Source: Ridgeia piscesae
Lineage: Eukaryota; Annelida; Polychaeta; Sabellida; Siboglinidae
Reading direction: 5' to 3'
DNA: 64,000 nt
NCBI GenBank assembly: GCA_025642075.2
Contig: JAODUO010001055.1
Location: forward strand, 116,001-180,000
The notes under the pieces were generated by a model. The model did no database searches and was not told the DNA's origin. It saw only the letters and a program-made list of their open reading frames with translations. The translations under genes were made by a program, and so were the position numbers. Of the stretch, positions 48,701 through 52,456 are shown piece after piece. How positions within the stretch are numbered: position 1 is the first letter of the stretch; each line of letters opens with the position of its first letter.

Positions 48701-49335
48701 AACCCTAACATGTGTCCGCGTTCAGACAAAAAAGTGTTAGTTTCTTGACCTCGCCAAGTTTCTCAGCTTTCGTTTGGTGTGCAAGCATATACCTGTCACA
48801 TTACAAATGCAGTTGTGTATTCGAAATAAGTCTATAATACTGTACAATATAGAATATAATTAGAAGGAAAGGAAGTCGGTTACCATGCAGGAAGTCTGCA
48901 AAAATCTGCAATTTTAATTATGATTAAATTGATGTACATAAAAGATACGAATACATATTTCAGAAATGTAAAATACCAAATAAATTTAAGAAATAACGCA
49001 TCTGATTCTTGCTGAATTGCTGCAGGATATCTGCCTTGTGGAACGTCGGCGTTTTACCGTCTTAATAAGTACCAGCTCAGTCATTCTACAGCCAGGCCCA
49101 AGGTTGCCAAGCGCAAGGCGCGTCCAACTCCATGACCATGTCCGACTTGTAAAATGAGGCTATCGTTATATCGTAATATCGTAATAAAGGATCTAGCTCA
49201 TGTTGGACTCGGCGAAAACACACTTGACGTGACAATGTAACAGTTTCACTTACCTGTCACGCCTTCGTTAGATTTCTTTTTACTTGCATTTTCACTCGAC
49301 TCCAACCACCACTCGTCTTCCAAATCGTCTGCCAT
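3564..49335 (-). CDS. CMSS1: CMSS1, Cms1 ribosomal small subunit homologue (complete, 7 exons)
   Basis: Small nucleolar protein of the Cms1 family, linked to small-subunit (SSU processome) ribosome biogenesis. Exons, in transcript order: 49335-49254, 8903-8782, 7030-6904, 6152-5987, 5079-5016, 4121-4034, 3736-3564. Lengths 82+122+127+166+64+88+173 = 822 bases, i.e. 273 residues plus stop, against about 279 in human as I recall. Every junction is GT-AG and all phases agree. Start [10 protein letters not shown] matches the family N-terminus, followed by an acidic then Lys-rich linker. Core motifs: [38 protein letters not shown], and C-terminal HIGLY. Intron 1 is 40,350 bp and filled with transposons. 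An in-frame ATG just upstream of exon 2 (ATG ending at 8926) could give a shorter product, but exon 1 homology favours the distal start. Confidence 0.95.
4034..4121 (-). CDS. CMSS1: CMSS1 coding exon 6 (short)
   Basis: Acceptor TTGGCAG before 4121, donor AGTG|GTCAGT. Encodes [20 protein letters not shown] then NRMQALLDS, matching the VVHLGVGTPGRI motif of the human protein. Confidence 0.93.
4575..4640 (+). mobile_element. CR1/L2-type LINE or SINE 3' tail
   Basis: TTGTACAGCGCTTTGAGCAT followed by GCGCTTTATAAATAATAAAT is the typical 3' end of CR1/L2-group LINEs and the SINEs that borrow it. It sits in CMSS1 intron 5; the 5' extent is unclear. Confidence 0.6.
5016..5079 (-). CDS. CMSS1: CMSS1 coding exon 5 (short)
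   Basis: 64-base exon. Acceptor GTTTCAG before 5079, donor CAAG|GTAATT. Encodes [20 protein letters not shown] plus K. The LFAKHIK motif is family-diagnostic. Too short to show up in an ORF scan. Confidence 0.92.
5450..5795 (-). mobile_element. tRNA-derived SINE-like repeat in CMSS1 intron 4
   Basis: On the minus strand, GGGGAGCGGTGGTCGCACAG and, 33 bases on, GTTTCAATCCC resemble the head and B box of a tRNA-derived SINE. The far end holds three copies of a 17-mer GGGCTAACGCAGGAGTT: 5482-5498 on plus, 5518-5534 and 5545-5561 on minus. These could form a hairpin. Family not identified. Confidence 0.45.
5987..6152 (-). CDS. CMSS1: CMSS1 coding exon 4
   Basis: Acceptor CTTTTCAG before 6152; donor TTAG|GTAAAT. 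Encodes [20 protein letters not shown] through [12 protein letters not shown](R), matching the conserved VLMLIICSSAVRALELIR strand-helix of the family. Confidence 0.93.
6904..7030 (-). CDS. CMSS1: CMSS1 coding exon 3
   Basis: Acceptor TTGCAG before 7030; donor TCAG|GTAGGA. Encodes [20 protein letters not shown] to DEIQLS. The KMSDVV start aligns with KITDVL of the human protein. Confidence 0.92.
7169..8590. mobile_element. MITE with CAGGGTCCAT ends (split by a second MITE)
   Basis: Left end CAGGGTCCAT at 7169, right end ATGGACCCTG to 8590, its exact inverse. TATGCA flanks both sides (7163-7168 and 8591-8596). The CAGGG termini resemble hAT elements, though hAT target duplications are normally 8 bp. 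The body repeats TTCAAGACT-type words. Only 17 bp of it lies right of the nested element. Confidence 0.65.
7538..8569. mobile_element. piggyBac-like MITE nested in the previous element
   Basis: Inverted ends CCCATTAGACCCC (7538-7550) and GGGGTCTAATGGG (8557-8569), each flanked by TTAA (7534-7537, 8570-8573). TTAA target duplication plus CCC-starting termini is the piggyBac signature. 1,032 bp, no transposase ORF seen, so non-autonomous. Confidence 0.8.
8641..8682. repeat. CCAC-type microsatellite
   Basis: About ten copies of CCCA/CACC in CMSS1 intron 2. Confidence 0.9.
8782..8903 (-). CDS. CMSS1: CMSS1 coding exon 2
   Basis: Acceptor TTCTAG before 8903, donor AACG|GTTTGT. Encodes an acidic stretch ([13 protein letters not shown]) and a Lys-rich stretch ([11 protein letters not shown]) likely to act as a nuclear/nucleolar signal. 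Confidence 0.92.
9397..10345 (+). pseudogene. LINE reverse-transcriptase relic
   Basis: Conceptual translation with several stops and frameshifts contains [20 protein letters not shown], then [18 protein letters not shown], then [20 protein letters not shown] and a following FNVSNGVR. These are the palm/finger motifs of CR1/Jockey/RTE-type LINE reverse transcriptases (FRPI, GF+ G.ST, FD.V.H). No intact ORF longer than 90 codons; dead copy. Located at the 3' end of CMSS1 intron 1. Confidence 0.8.
10346..11565. other. Intron sequence without recognised gene
   Basis: AT-rich sequence between the LINE relic and the piggyBac relic. I see no domain, terminal repeat or tandem repeat in it. Confidence 0.4.
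11569..12065 (+). pseudogene. piggyBac transposase relic with internal minisatellite
   Basis: [20 protein letters not shown], then [18 protein letters not shown], then LLFMDNFY correspond to consecutive blocks of the piggyBac catalytic domain (DDE_Tnp_1_7). The aspartate of DNFY is the second catalytic acid. Between IH and the block before DNFY lies an in-frame minisatellite of 21-bp units. The remainder of the transposase is gone: the sequence switches at about 12062 into the first unit of the SGNH array. The ORF from 11580 is open but cannot be functional. Confidence 0.75.
11697..11994 (+). repeat. 21-bp minisatellite (7 codons), about 14 copies
   Basis: Unit GTCATGGGGCAGGCCCATGG plus T, coding VMGQAHG in the transposase frame with G(Q/E/K)A(H/L) variants. 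Since 21 is divisible by 3 and the unit lacks stops, several frames on both strands stay open; those ORFs are artefacts. Confidence 0.95.
12388..12396 (+). promoter_or_regulatory. TATA-like core promoter in array unit (one of at least seven)
   Basis: TATATAAAT inside a conserved block (GAGTCTATATAAATCCAG) about 340 bp before the SGNH ATG. The same block recurs at about 13656, 16470, 17706, 21815, 24600 and 25847, so each unit carries its own candidate RNA polymerase II promoter. Function inferred only. Confidence 0.4.
12733..13336 (+). pseudogene. SGNH-hydrolase-like gene, array copy 1
   Basis: Starts [20 protein letters not shown]. Block I is LGDSH (nucleophile Ser), block III is LGGND, block V is DGVHFND (Asp-x-x-His), followed by [15 protein letters not shown]. 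So the full Ser-Gly-Asn-His set of a GDSL/SGNH hydrolase can be found. A deletion near 13192-13200 shifts the frame before block V, so the open ORF ends at 13233 while the block V frame runs to 13336. The substrate is unknown; SGNH domains are recurrent accessory ORFs in retroelements (CR1 ORF1, Ngaro/DIRS). Confidence 0.75.
13999..14544 (+). CDS. SGNH N-terminal domain fused in frame to YqaJ-gene sequence, array copy 2
   Basis: Open ORF of 181 codons from [20 protein letters not shown]. Blocks I (GDSH) and III (GGND) are intact. At FMKAV (about 14415) the SGNH sequence stops and continues in frame as [20 protein letters not shown] to STAHTN and a stop. The new tail lacks block V, so the active-site histidine is missing. 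The same fusion is present at 22159. The downstream YqaJ gene follows within about 110 bp, so the tail is probably its upstream coding region. Confidence 0.65.
   Translation: MAETTLALVLGDSHVCWLERFVSSSGICFETGSSFVGTDCHFKFAGFRGGHVSSVRDDSAVDRLLELQMPNIAVLCLGGNDVYGSLEPVLTVGMHLYEYAQSLIARGVSHVVVCQTVRRQYSWKEGTQLVLDFNEFMKAVPTANTFVLLCYLTDYRCCEAMKLELTCTETVQSFRSTAHTN
14652..15125 (+). pseudogene. YqaJ-type exonuclease gene, array copy A
   Basis: The ORF contains [14 protein letters not shown], then [14 protein letters not shown], then [19 protein letters not shown], then [20 protein letters not shown] and the E-x-K of EIKCP are the metal-binding and catalytic motifs of the YqaJ/lambda-exonuclease (PD-(D/E)XK) fold. 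ISL2EU (IS4EU) DNA transposons carry such a nuclease beside their transposase. The start is frameshifted (upstream coding [12 protein letters not shown] is in another frame), a CHLVI tract is duplicated near the end, and coding similarity ([17 protein letters not shown]) continues out of frame to about 15175. Confidence 0.82.
15300..15705 (+). pseudogene. DDE transposase 5' segment, array copy A (truncated)
   Basis: Frameshifted remnants of the N-terminal part of a DDE_Tnp_4-type transposase; SGMKCGQK and [12 protein letters not shown] are legible. Coding similarity stops abruptly at about 15700, where GTGCTTG runs into TTTGCAGAATTACTGACTGA. The identical breakpoint occurs near 19575 and 23835. 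Confidence 0.65.
15706..16200. other. Array tail block (non-coding)
   Basis: Starts ATTACTGACTGAATGTGTTT and ends in a segment with GACACCGACCTCCACTTGAT. Repeated at about 19576-20050 and 23836-24340. No ORF of note; may be the element's 3' region. Confidence 0.6.
16816..17376 (+). pseudogene. SGNH-like gene, array copy 3 (block III deleted)
   Basis: Same start as copy 1 ([14 protein letters not shown]). After [10 protein letters not shown] the segment encoding the LGGND block is missing and is replaced by about 40 unrelated bases. Sequence resumes at the [17 protein letters not shown] region. The frame is also shifted before block V. Cannot encode an active hydrolase. Confidence 0.8.
18050..18661 (+). 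pseudogene. SGNH-like gene, array copy 4 (single in-frame stop)
   Basis: [20 protein letters not shown] with block III as LGGSD (the Asn of GGND replaced by Ser). A TAA at 18488-18490 ends the ORF after DTECL. Beyond it the same frame stays open through [17 protein letters not shown] to a stop at 18661, so block V is intact and only one codon interrupts it. Paired with copy 26180, which has the same TAA. Confidence 0.8.
19130..19580 (+). pseudogene. DDE transposase 5' segment, array copy B (truncated)
   Basis: Near-identical to the 15300-15705 segment, with the same downstream breakpoint. Here it directly follows a truncated leader, without SGNH or YqaJ. Confidence 0.6.
20150..21206. other. 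Unique segment interrupting the array
   Basis: No similarity to array units. Its left part has three spaced copies of a TTGAGAGGT(A/C)CC motif (about 20161, 20242, 20339). The rest is AT-rich with no long ORF or recognised domain. It lies where an SGNH 5' half is expected and leaves only the 3' half of that copy at 21207. Confidence 0.5.
21207..21453 (+). pseudogene. SGNH-like gene 3' fragment, array copy 5
   Basis: Begins at [17 protein letters not shown], has an internal deletion, then continues in another frame as [20 protein letters not shown] to a stop at 21453. Block I is missing. Confidence 0.75.
22159..22704 (+). CDS. SGNH / YqaJ-gene fusion ORF, array copy 6
   Basis: 181-codon ORF, duplicate of the one at 13999: [25 protein letters not shown], then the in-frame switch after FMKAV to [20 protein letters not shown]. 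It differs from copy 2 by a handful of substitutions and no frame damage, despite the missing block V. Confidence 0.65.
   Translation: MAETTLALVLGDSHVCWLERFVSSSGIRFETGSSFVGTDCHFKFAGFRGGHVSSVRDDSAVDRLLELQMPSIVVLCLGGNDVYGSQEPVLTVGMHLYEYAQSLIARGVSHVVVCQTVRRQYSWKEGTQLVLDVNEFMKAVPTANTFVLLCYLIDYRRCEAMKLELTCTETVQSFRRTAHTN
22812..23285 (+). pseudogene. YqaJ-type exonuclease gene, array copy B
   Basis: Duplicate of 14652-15125: [11 protein letters not shown] and [13 protein letters not shown], then [17 protein letters not shown]. Here EIKCPD replaces EIKCPY. Same frame break at the 5' end and same duplicated CHLVI tract. Confidence 0.82.
23440..23840 (+). pseudogene. DDE transposase 5' segment, array copy C (truncated)
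   Basis: Third copy of the truncated transposase segment, same breakpoint, with an extra short deletion (GGAAGACCA missing) near 23472. Confidence 0.6.
24945..25505 (+). pseudogene. SGNH-like gene, array copy 7 (block III deleted)
   Basis: Duplicate of copy 3, with the same replacement of the GGND region after RDESVGLS and the same 3' frameshift. Confidence 0.8.
26180..26791 (+). pseudogene. SGNH-like gene, array copy 8 (single in-frame stop)
   Basis: Duplicate of copy 4, with [14 protein letters not shown]. Block III here is intact LGGND. It has the same TAA (26618-26620) and an intact DGVHFND block V beyond it. Apart from that one stop this is the most complete SGNH copy in the window. 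Confidence 0.82.
27300..28140 (+). pseudogene. DDE_Tnp_4-type transposase, longest array copy
   Basis: Open from 27608 to 28045, and by similarity to about 28135 past one stop (28043-28045). N-terminal helix-turn-helix region ([20 protein letters not shown], then [16 protein letters not shown]), then [17 protein letters not shown] (first catalytic Asp), [17 protein letters not shown], and SGDAIMADR (second Asp). This is the IS4/IS5-like layout of ISL2EU-type transposases. The C-terminal third with the catalytic Glu is lost where sequence switches into the 50-bp satellite. Confidence 0.8.
28190..28350 (+). repeat. 50-bp satellite, about 3 copies
   Basis: TTGTGTGCGGGTGATTTTGT followed by AAACAAAC(C/A)TACAATATCG. 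Same unit as the large array at 35160-35750, fused directly to the broken transposase. Confidence 0.9.
28581..28634. repeat. (CTCTCC)n microsatellite
   Basis: Nine tandem copies of CTCCCT on the plus strand. It creates spurious RG/PL ORFs on both strands. Confidence 0.95.
28885..29530 (+). pseudogene. Second DDE_Tnp_4-type transposase relic
   Basis: [17 protein letters not shown] and [20 protein letters not shown] (helix-turn-helix region), then [40 protein letters not shown] (second Asp) and [13 protein letters not shown] (region of the catalytic Glu). The block normally carrying the first Asp is destroyed, with stops and frameshifts. A different family from the array transposase at 27608. 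Confidence 0.75.
30045..30994 (+). repeat. Perfect 34-bp minisatellite, 28 copies
   Basis: Unit AACAAAGTGTCGTTGTGGAT then TACTTTATATCAAG. Starts run from 30045 to 30963 in exact 34-bp steps (27 x 34 = 918), and I see no substitutions. The last copy is clipped by 2 bp. Because 34 = 1 mod 3 and the unit has no plus-strand stop, all three plus frames are open over the array. Confidence 0.97.
30995..31240 (+). pseudogene. Acidic coding-like exon after the 34-bp array
   Basis: The frame open through the array continues as [20 protein letters not shown], then Val/Glu/Thr repeats (about six ETxTVVE-like units) and AKRPRLE, a short nuclear-signal-like motif, to a stop at 31240. It may be the first coding part of the DUF7869-like element downstream. 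No known domain. Confidence 0.4.
31520..32707 (+). pseudogene. DUF7869-like transposon protein relic
   Basis: Broken frames contain [54 protein letters not shown], then [20 protein letters not shown] and [10 protein letters not shown]. The R-T-D-L-C-W-x-C-Q and [11 protein letters not shown] blocks recur in very abundant invertebrate proteins of DUF7869 type, thought to be transposon-derived. Several frameshifts and stops; not functional. Function unknown. Confidence 0.6.
32795..32962 (+). repeat. 24-bp minisatellite, about 6-7 copies
   Basis: Unit TGTCTCTATGTGTGTCTATA plus CGTA, decaying to 12-bp steps (TACGTATGTCTC) at the right end. Open in three frames by repetition only. Confidence 0.92.
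32963..34160. other. Intron sequence, scattered element debris
   Basis: No intact ORF. A segment at 33274-33370 coding DTLLETP and [12 protein letters not shown] resembles 35960-36060 ([11 protein letters not shown], then [11 protein letters not shown]), so both are copies of an unidentified mobile-element protein. Confidence 0.4.
34290..34720 (+). pseudogene. SGNH-hydrolase C-terminal fragment, third family (copy 1)
   Basis: Plus-strand translation [20 protein letters not shown], then [20 protein letters not shown] and [17 protein letters not shown] is a block V (Asp-x-x-His) of SGNH hydrolases as found in element-encoded proteins. Blocks I and III are absent. Duplicated at 36600-36890. Confidence 0.65.
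35160..35750 (+). repeat. 50-bp satellite array, about 12 copies
   Basis: Unit TTGTGTGCGGGTGATTTTGT, AAACAAACCTACAATATCGC, CCGTCACACT with point changes and 1-2 bp indels. Single or double units of the same satellite lie at about 34170-34225, 34780-34830, 36360-36430, 37055-37080 and 37140-37165. Confidence 0.93.
36180..36430 (+). repeat. Duplicated block linking SGNH fragment and satellite
   Basis: GACAGTGAAGGAGTGCTCAC to ATCACGTCAGACATGGAATT, then ATTTATGTAACATTTG and the 50-bp unit. The same block follows the SGNH fragments at 34620-34800 and 36890-37060 and is partly present at 28150. Confidence 0.8.
36530..36990 (+). pseudogene. SGNH-hydrolase C-terminal fragment, third family (copy 2)
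   Basis: Near-identical to 34290-34720: [30 protein letters not shown]. Here block V has Tyr in place of His (RDGLYLS). Preceded by a TA-rich insertion at 36485-36595 absent from copy 1. Confidence 0.65.
37230..37845 (+). repeat. About 180-bp tandem repeat, 3.5 copies
   Basis: Each unit starts TTCAACCACTGCTATCA, at 37230, 37411, 37590 and 37764 (periods 181, 179, 174). Later copies are more diverged. No coding content. Confidence 0.93.
37872..37928. repeat. Double hairpin, 19-bp perfect inverted repeat
   Basis: AAATACGCACCGATGCGTA (37872-37890) and its exact inverse TACGCATCGGTGCGTATTT (37910-37928), spacer 19 bp. Each arm is itself a small palindrome (TACGCA-nnnn-TGCGTA). Confidence 0.93.
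38100..39480 (+). pseudogene. piggyBac transposase relic 1
   Basis: Longest open part 38744-39382: [20 protein letters not shown] (first catalytic Asp), then [51 protein letters not shown], then out of frame [10 protein letters not shown] and SKKWWRR. These are consecutive blocks of the piggyBac DDE_Tnp_1_7 domain. The second catalytic Asp (usual DN[LF][YF]T) reads Glu (MENLYT). N-terminal remnants ([21 protein letters not shown]) are legible from 38210. A frameshift occurs near 39250. Confidence 0.82.
40370..40785 (+). pseudogene. piggyBac transposase relic 2
   Basis: [20 protein letters not shown], then [35 protein letters not shown], and [20 protein letters not shown] with the DNYY acid intact, ending KEFLKQK. 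Frameshifts and stops between blocks. Different sequence from relic 1, so a separate insertion. Confidence 0.8.
41004..41640 (+). pseudogene. SGNH-like relic, second family, copy a (block III deleted)
   Basis: Parallels 42232-42830, but the 37 bases coding the IGTND block in the sister are absent: GAGCTTGGTCCCC joins directly to ATGTCCCAGTGTTGACCC. Farther on, [14 protein letters not shown] is a further block III-like fragment (GTNN) in another frame. Confidence 0.65.
42040..42430 (+). pseudogene. SGNH-like gene, second family, copy b
   Basis: [20 protein letters not shown] (block I region; GDS reads SNS), then after a frameshift in a T-run (about 42170-42179) [20 protein letters not shown], then [20 protein letters not shown] (block III GTND) and [17 protein letters not shown]. 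Distinct from the array family. Block V is not in this copy. Confidence 0.72.
42440..42835 (+). pseudogene. SGNH-like fragment, second-family 3' region, copy b
   Basis: Repeats 41217-41640: [20 protein letters not shown], then [20 protein letters not shown] and [21 protein letters not shown] short piece of the same region lies at 44505-44685. Confidence 0.6.
42840..42965 (+). repeat. Local tandem duplication
   Basis: GTTTATACGATGTCAAGTAA to TGTGATCTTTGTAAAT (42771-42855) is repeated at 42884-42962. Confidence 0.8.
43457..43888 (+). pseudogene. SAM-like N-terminal ORF of a DIRS/Ngaro-type retroelement (broken)
   Basis: [14 protein letters not shown], then a TAG at 43499-43501, then open [40 protein letters not shown] to 43888. 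The helical pattern (hinge-like KEGF..EAL..L...D....I.RGQ..LLL) resembles SAM-like domains heading gag-type ORFs of tyrosine-recombinase retroelements in invertebrates. No recombinase or RT found nearby, so the assignment is tentative. Confidence 0.5.
43889..43995 (+). pseudogene. piggyBac fragment joined to the SAM-like ORF
   Basis: [18 protein letters not shown] and [12 protein letters not shown] match the [YA]GK...IH and LLNKGYHL blocks of piggyBac transposases. It follows the SAM-like ORF in another frame, evidence of recombination between dead elements. Confidence 0.5.
44690..44880 (+). pseudogene. SGNH block V fragment, second family
   Basis: [19 protein letters not shown], a stop, then [23 protein letters not shown] is an SGNH block V with Asp changed to Asn. 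It is probably the 3' end of the element whose blocks I/III are at 42040. Confidence 0.55.
45580..47530 (+). pseudogene. SAP / SWIM / YqaJ nuclease gene relic (ISL2EU-like)
   Basis: In order: SAP domain exon [26 protein letters not shown] ending at a GTATGT donor (about 45669); [24 protein letters not shown]-like zinc finger with QCEL and [13 protein letters not shown] (about 46525-46595); [20 protein letters not shown]; then [33 protein letters not shown] (out of frame) and [20 protein letters not shown] and EVKC are the YqaJ catalytic motifs. At least three frameshifts. Diverged from the array YqaJ genes, so a second family of the same kind. Confidence 0.75.
47620..47930 (+). pseudogene. 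LTR-retrotransposon (Ty3/Gypsy-like) reverse transcriptase fragment
   Basis: [20 protein letters not shown], then [27 protein letters not shown] is the RT active-site box and FLGHIID the following Gypsy-type block. Upstream coding (LAPEIFQ) is frameshifted. No LTRs or other pol domains seen. Confidence 0.8.
47931..49253. other. 5' end of CMSS1 intron 1, no recognised gene
   Basis: AT-rich intron sequence. No domain or terminal repeat recognised. Confidence 0.4.
49254..49335 (-). CDS. CMSS1: CMSS1 coding exon 1
   Basis: ATG at 49335-49333 (minus) opens [14 protein letters not shown] and runs to SNEGVT plus one base. Donor ACAG|GTAAGTG. It ends in phase 1, exactly what exon 2 needs, although the next exon is 40 kb away. 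Confidence 0.9.
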
Positions 49336-50727
49336 GCTCGCGCCACGAGAAAATGGAAGCTTCGGTAACTTCACCTGTTCGGCCCCAAACAGTTTGCTCG
49401 CGTCGACCGGAAAATTTAGTTGCGTCGGCGGTGTAATTTAAGTTTGTGTTTTCCTTGATGCTTGTATTACAATTGTACATAAAAAAATATATAAATATTA
49501 GTAAGCTGCATATGACGTGTCTGATTCGCAGGATATGCGAGAAATCGTTATGCTACTAACCGAAGAAAACTAACATTGGAAACTCGCGCGACAGAAACAG
49601 GGGTCCTATTGCTGCGGCTGATTACGTCATTACCACCTTTTACTACACCGGTCGCATCCTTTTCAAAAGCTCCCCAGCCAATTAAATTGCCGAAGAGGAG
49701 TGTAGGTCAGCCTATGGTCATGTTATGTAACTTTAGGTGATTTCAGCGTATAAGCAATGTTTACGATACGAATGGGTCATTCCCACTTGTTGTGTATCGG
49801 TCTTCAAATTAAACTGGGGCGGGTATTTGCGCTGTTCCCACGGCTGACGCAGTAGCGACTGACGAAGTAAATTGCTATAATTTAATAGTTCACTTCCACG
49901 GTTTGCGGAGATGATTAGTAGTATTGTAATGTAATGCAGCGACACATATGGTTTGCGAGGATGAACGCCATAAAAAGTGTTTTTTATGTAAAATAAAATA
50001 CTTACAAATAACTATTTGCATCACCCCTACAAATACATTTCTAATATCGTAATCCTATAACATACTTATGGCCACTCGATCAATTTTTTTATACCAAAAT
50101 GGAACTTTTTTATATCGTGCTTAGCTAACCATTTTGAAACTGCAGTCAACAGTTTCACGTCAGTGCAAATTCAGAATGCGATTTCAATTAAGTTAGGGCT
50201 CTGCTGATGTCTAATGCAATTGTCTTTGTCATGGTGGATGATATCTTACCCTTTGCGCGATTTACTATTTATATAATAATGAAAATGTCTCTAAATTATT
50301 ATGTTCTGGTGGTCCTCGGTATAAGTAGGTCTAAATGTTTTATTCATATTCATTTGTATATGCTGCACGTGCATTTATTTATATGTGGTGACCGGAATAA
50401 ATAAAGTTCATTTCGGCTCAATATACTGACCAATAAAAGTTGTGACGTCAGTTATACCGTGCCAGGTTCCTATTTTTTTTAACATATGTATGCCTACACG
50501 AATATATAGCCCGGCACATTTATTGGTTTCTAGTAATCCAACCCGTCTCTTCAGAAGCTGCGTTTTACAAGTTTCTACTAATAAGAATAATACGAATACC
50601 TCACTTAACCCCCGCATGGAAATTACACTTCTGTTTGTGTACCGCATGTAGCAGGTAACATTCACGAGTCACACAAACAAGAAGTTGTGTCGCCACGAAC
50701 GCAGCGCTACGTCATGAGCAAGGGTAC
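49336..50727. other. Upstream flank of CMSS1
   Basis: 5' flank and probable promoter of CMSS1. The first 300 bp (49340-49650) are relatively CpG-rich for this window. No clear TATA box; no ORF worth reporting. Confidence 0.4.
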
Positions 50728-50925
50728 GGTATAGTAGCTTCTTGCTAACCACCCACTTACAAATGCCCAATTTTTGTTGCTCTTATGTGGAATAAGATTT
50801 CGGGTTTGGGTTTAGGCCATGGGTTAGGGTTAGGTTGAAGGAACTTTTAACAAGACTGGCATTAGGTGTTTTATATGCATTTGATGGGCACTTGTACGTG
50901 AGTGGTTAGCAAGAAGCCACTACCC
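50728..50925. mobile_element. hAT-like MITE with telomere-like core
   Basis: Inverted termini: TAGTAGCTTCTTGCTAACCA at the left and its near inverse TGGTTAGCAAGAAGCCACTA at the right, continuing imperfectly for over 30 bp. AAGGGTAC flanks both sides (50720-50727 and 50926-50933), an 8-bp duplication typical of hAT. The interior has GGGTTAGGGTTAGGTT. Confidence 0.75.
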
Positions 50926-51670
50926 AAGGGTACATGCGTTTACAACGCGTTGCACATGCAAGCGCAATTTGTATGTGCCAAAACTTGTCTGCTACACGCG
51001 CCTATGTAGATTGTTTCTTCGTGTCGAAAATGTACGTGATCATTTATTTTTAAGATTGCTTGTGACAACAATATTGTTATCATAGACGGCTCTAGGACTA
51101 GGGGTCCTAAAACACACGCCGCCGTAGACATATGTGCATTATATCAGGACCCCATGGCACTACCTTCTGAGGTCAGGACGGACGACAACGACAACGAATG
51201 GTCGAACGGTCAAACGACAACGTAATGTCTTTCCGAAAGTGTGAAGGTCGCTGCGAACAATTCTCAGTAGCCACCCTCTCCCCAACTACCGTGATGAAGC
51301 TCCATGCAGCTCACCGGCTCATCGGCTTATCCTACCCATGCAGCTTTAGGGTTGTGATCCATCTAGACCCCAATTATAGCCTAGTTCGTTTATGCATATA
51401 TATGTTACTTCTTTTTTTCTTACATTAATTGAAAAACTGCGAACTTTTTTTGATTTTGGTTTCAACTGGATGCAGTCGAAACGATGTACGAAACTTAGAT
51501 ATGGACACAGAACTCTGTATGGAATCGCAGGGGTCGGCAGTTCAATTGGCTCTCGCCAGCTATGCCAGGAATAACAGCAAATCTTGTTTTAACGATTAAA
51601 AAGAAACATATACGTATGTTTTATTCAGCTAATTGAAAAAAGAGAACAACAGTGTTTTTTCATGCTTTTG

Positions 51671-52002
<332 letters not shown>

Positions 52003-52004
52003 GG

Positions 52005-52006
<2 letters not shown>

Positions 52007-52066
<60 letters not shown>
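52007..52066. repeat. (TA)n microsatellite
   Basis: About 30 TA repeats ending exactly at the left end of the large palindrome. Confidence 0.97.
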
Positions 52067-52068
<2 letters not shown>

Positions 52069-52438
52069 TGAGTTGCGAAAATGCTGCTTATGAAAGTATC
52101 CTTTATTTCACACATCATAAAACATTAAAATGCAATTTGGAATTATGAAAGAAAATTTATATGCACGTCTTATAGTTAATTAATGTAATATACATAACAT
52201 ATCAGTAAAATTACATCAGTTTTTACGAAAATAACATTTTATGTCATAACTTTTTACTTATTCACTTCTATCAATTCGTAAAAACTGATGTAATTTTACT
52301 GATATGTTGTTATGTATATTACATTAACTATAAGACGTGCATATACATTTTCTTTCATAATTCCAAATTGCATTTTAATGTTTTATGATGTGTGAAATAA
52401 AGGATACTTTCATAAGCAGCATTTTCGCAACTCAGAAT
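52065..52438. mobile_element. 374-bp near-perfect palindrome (foldback MITE)
   Basis: Arms 52065-52229 and 52275-52438 (about 165 bp each) are near-exact inverses around a 45-bp spacer. Outer ends ATTCTGAGTTGCGAAAATGC and GCATTTTCGCAACTCAGAAT. No coding content. The left end abuts (TA)n, so insertion at TA is possible. Confidence 0.92.
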
Positions 52439-52456
52439 TGTTCACGTGTTGGATGC

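Noticed and set aside
50408..50665. Facing ORFs around 50.4-50.7 kb
   Set aside because: No motif, no splice context, no similarity recognised.
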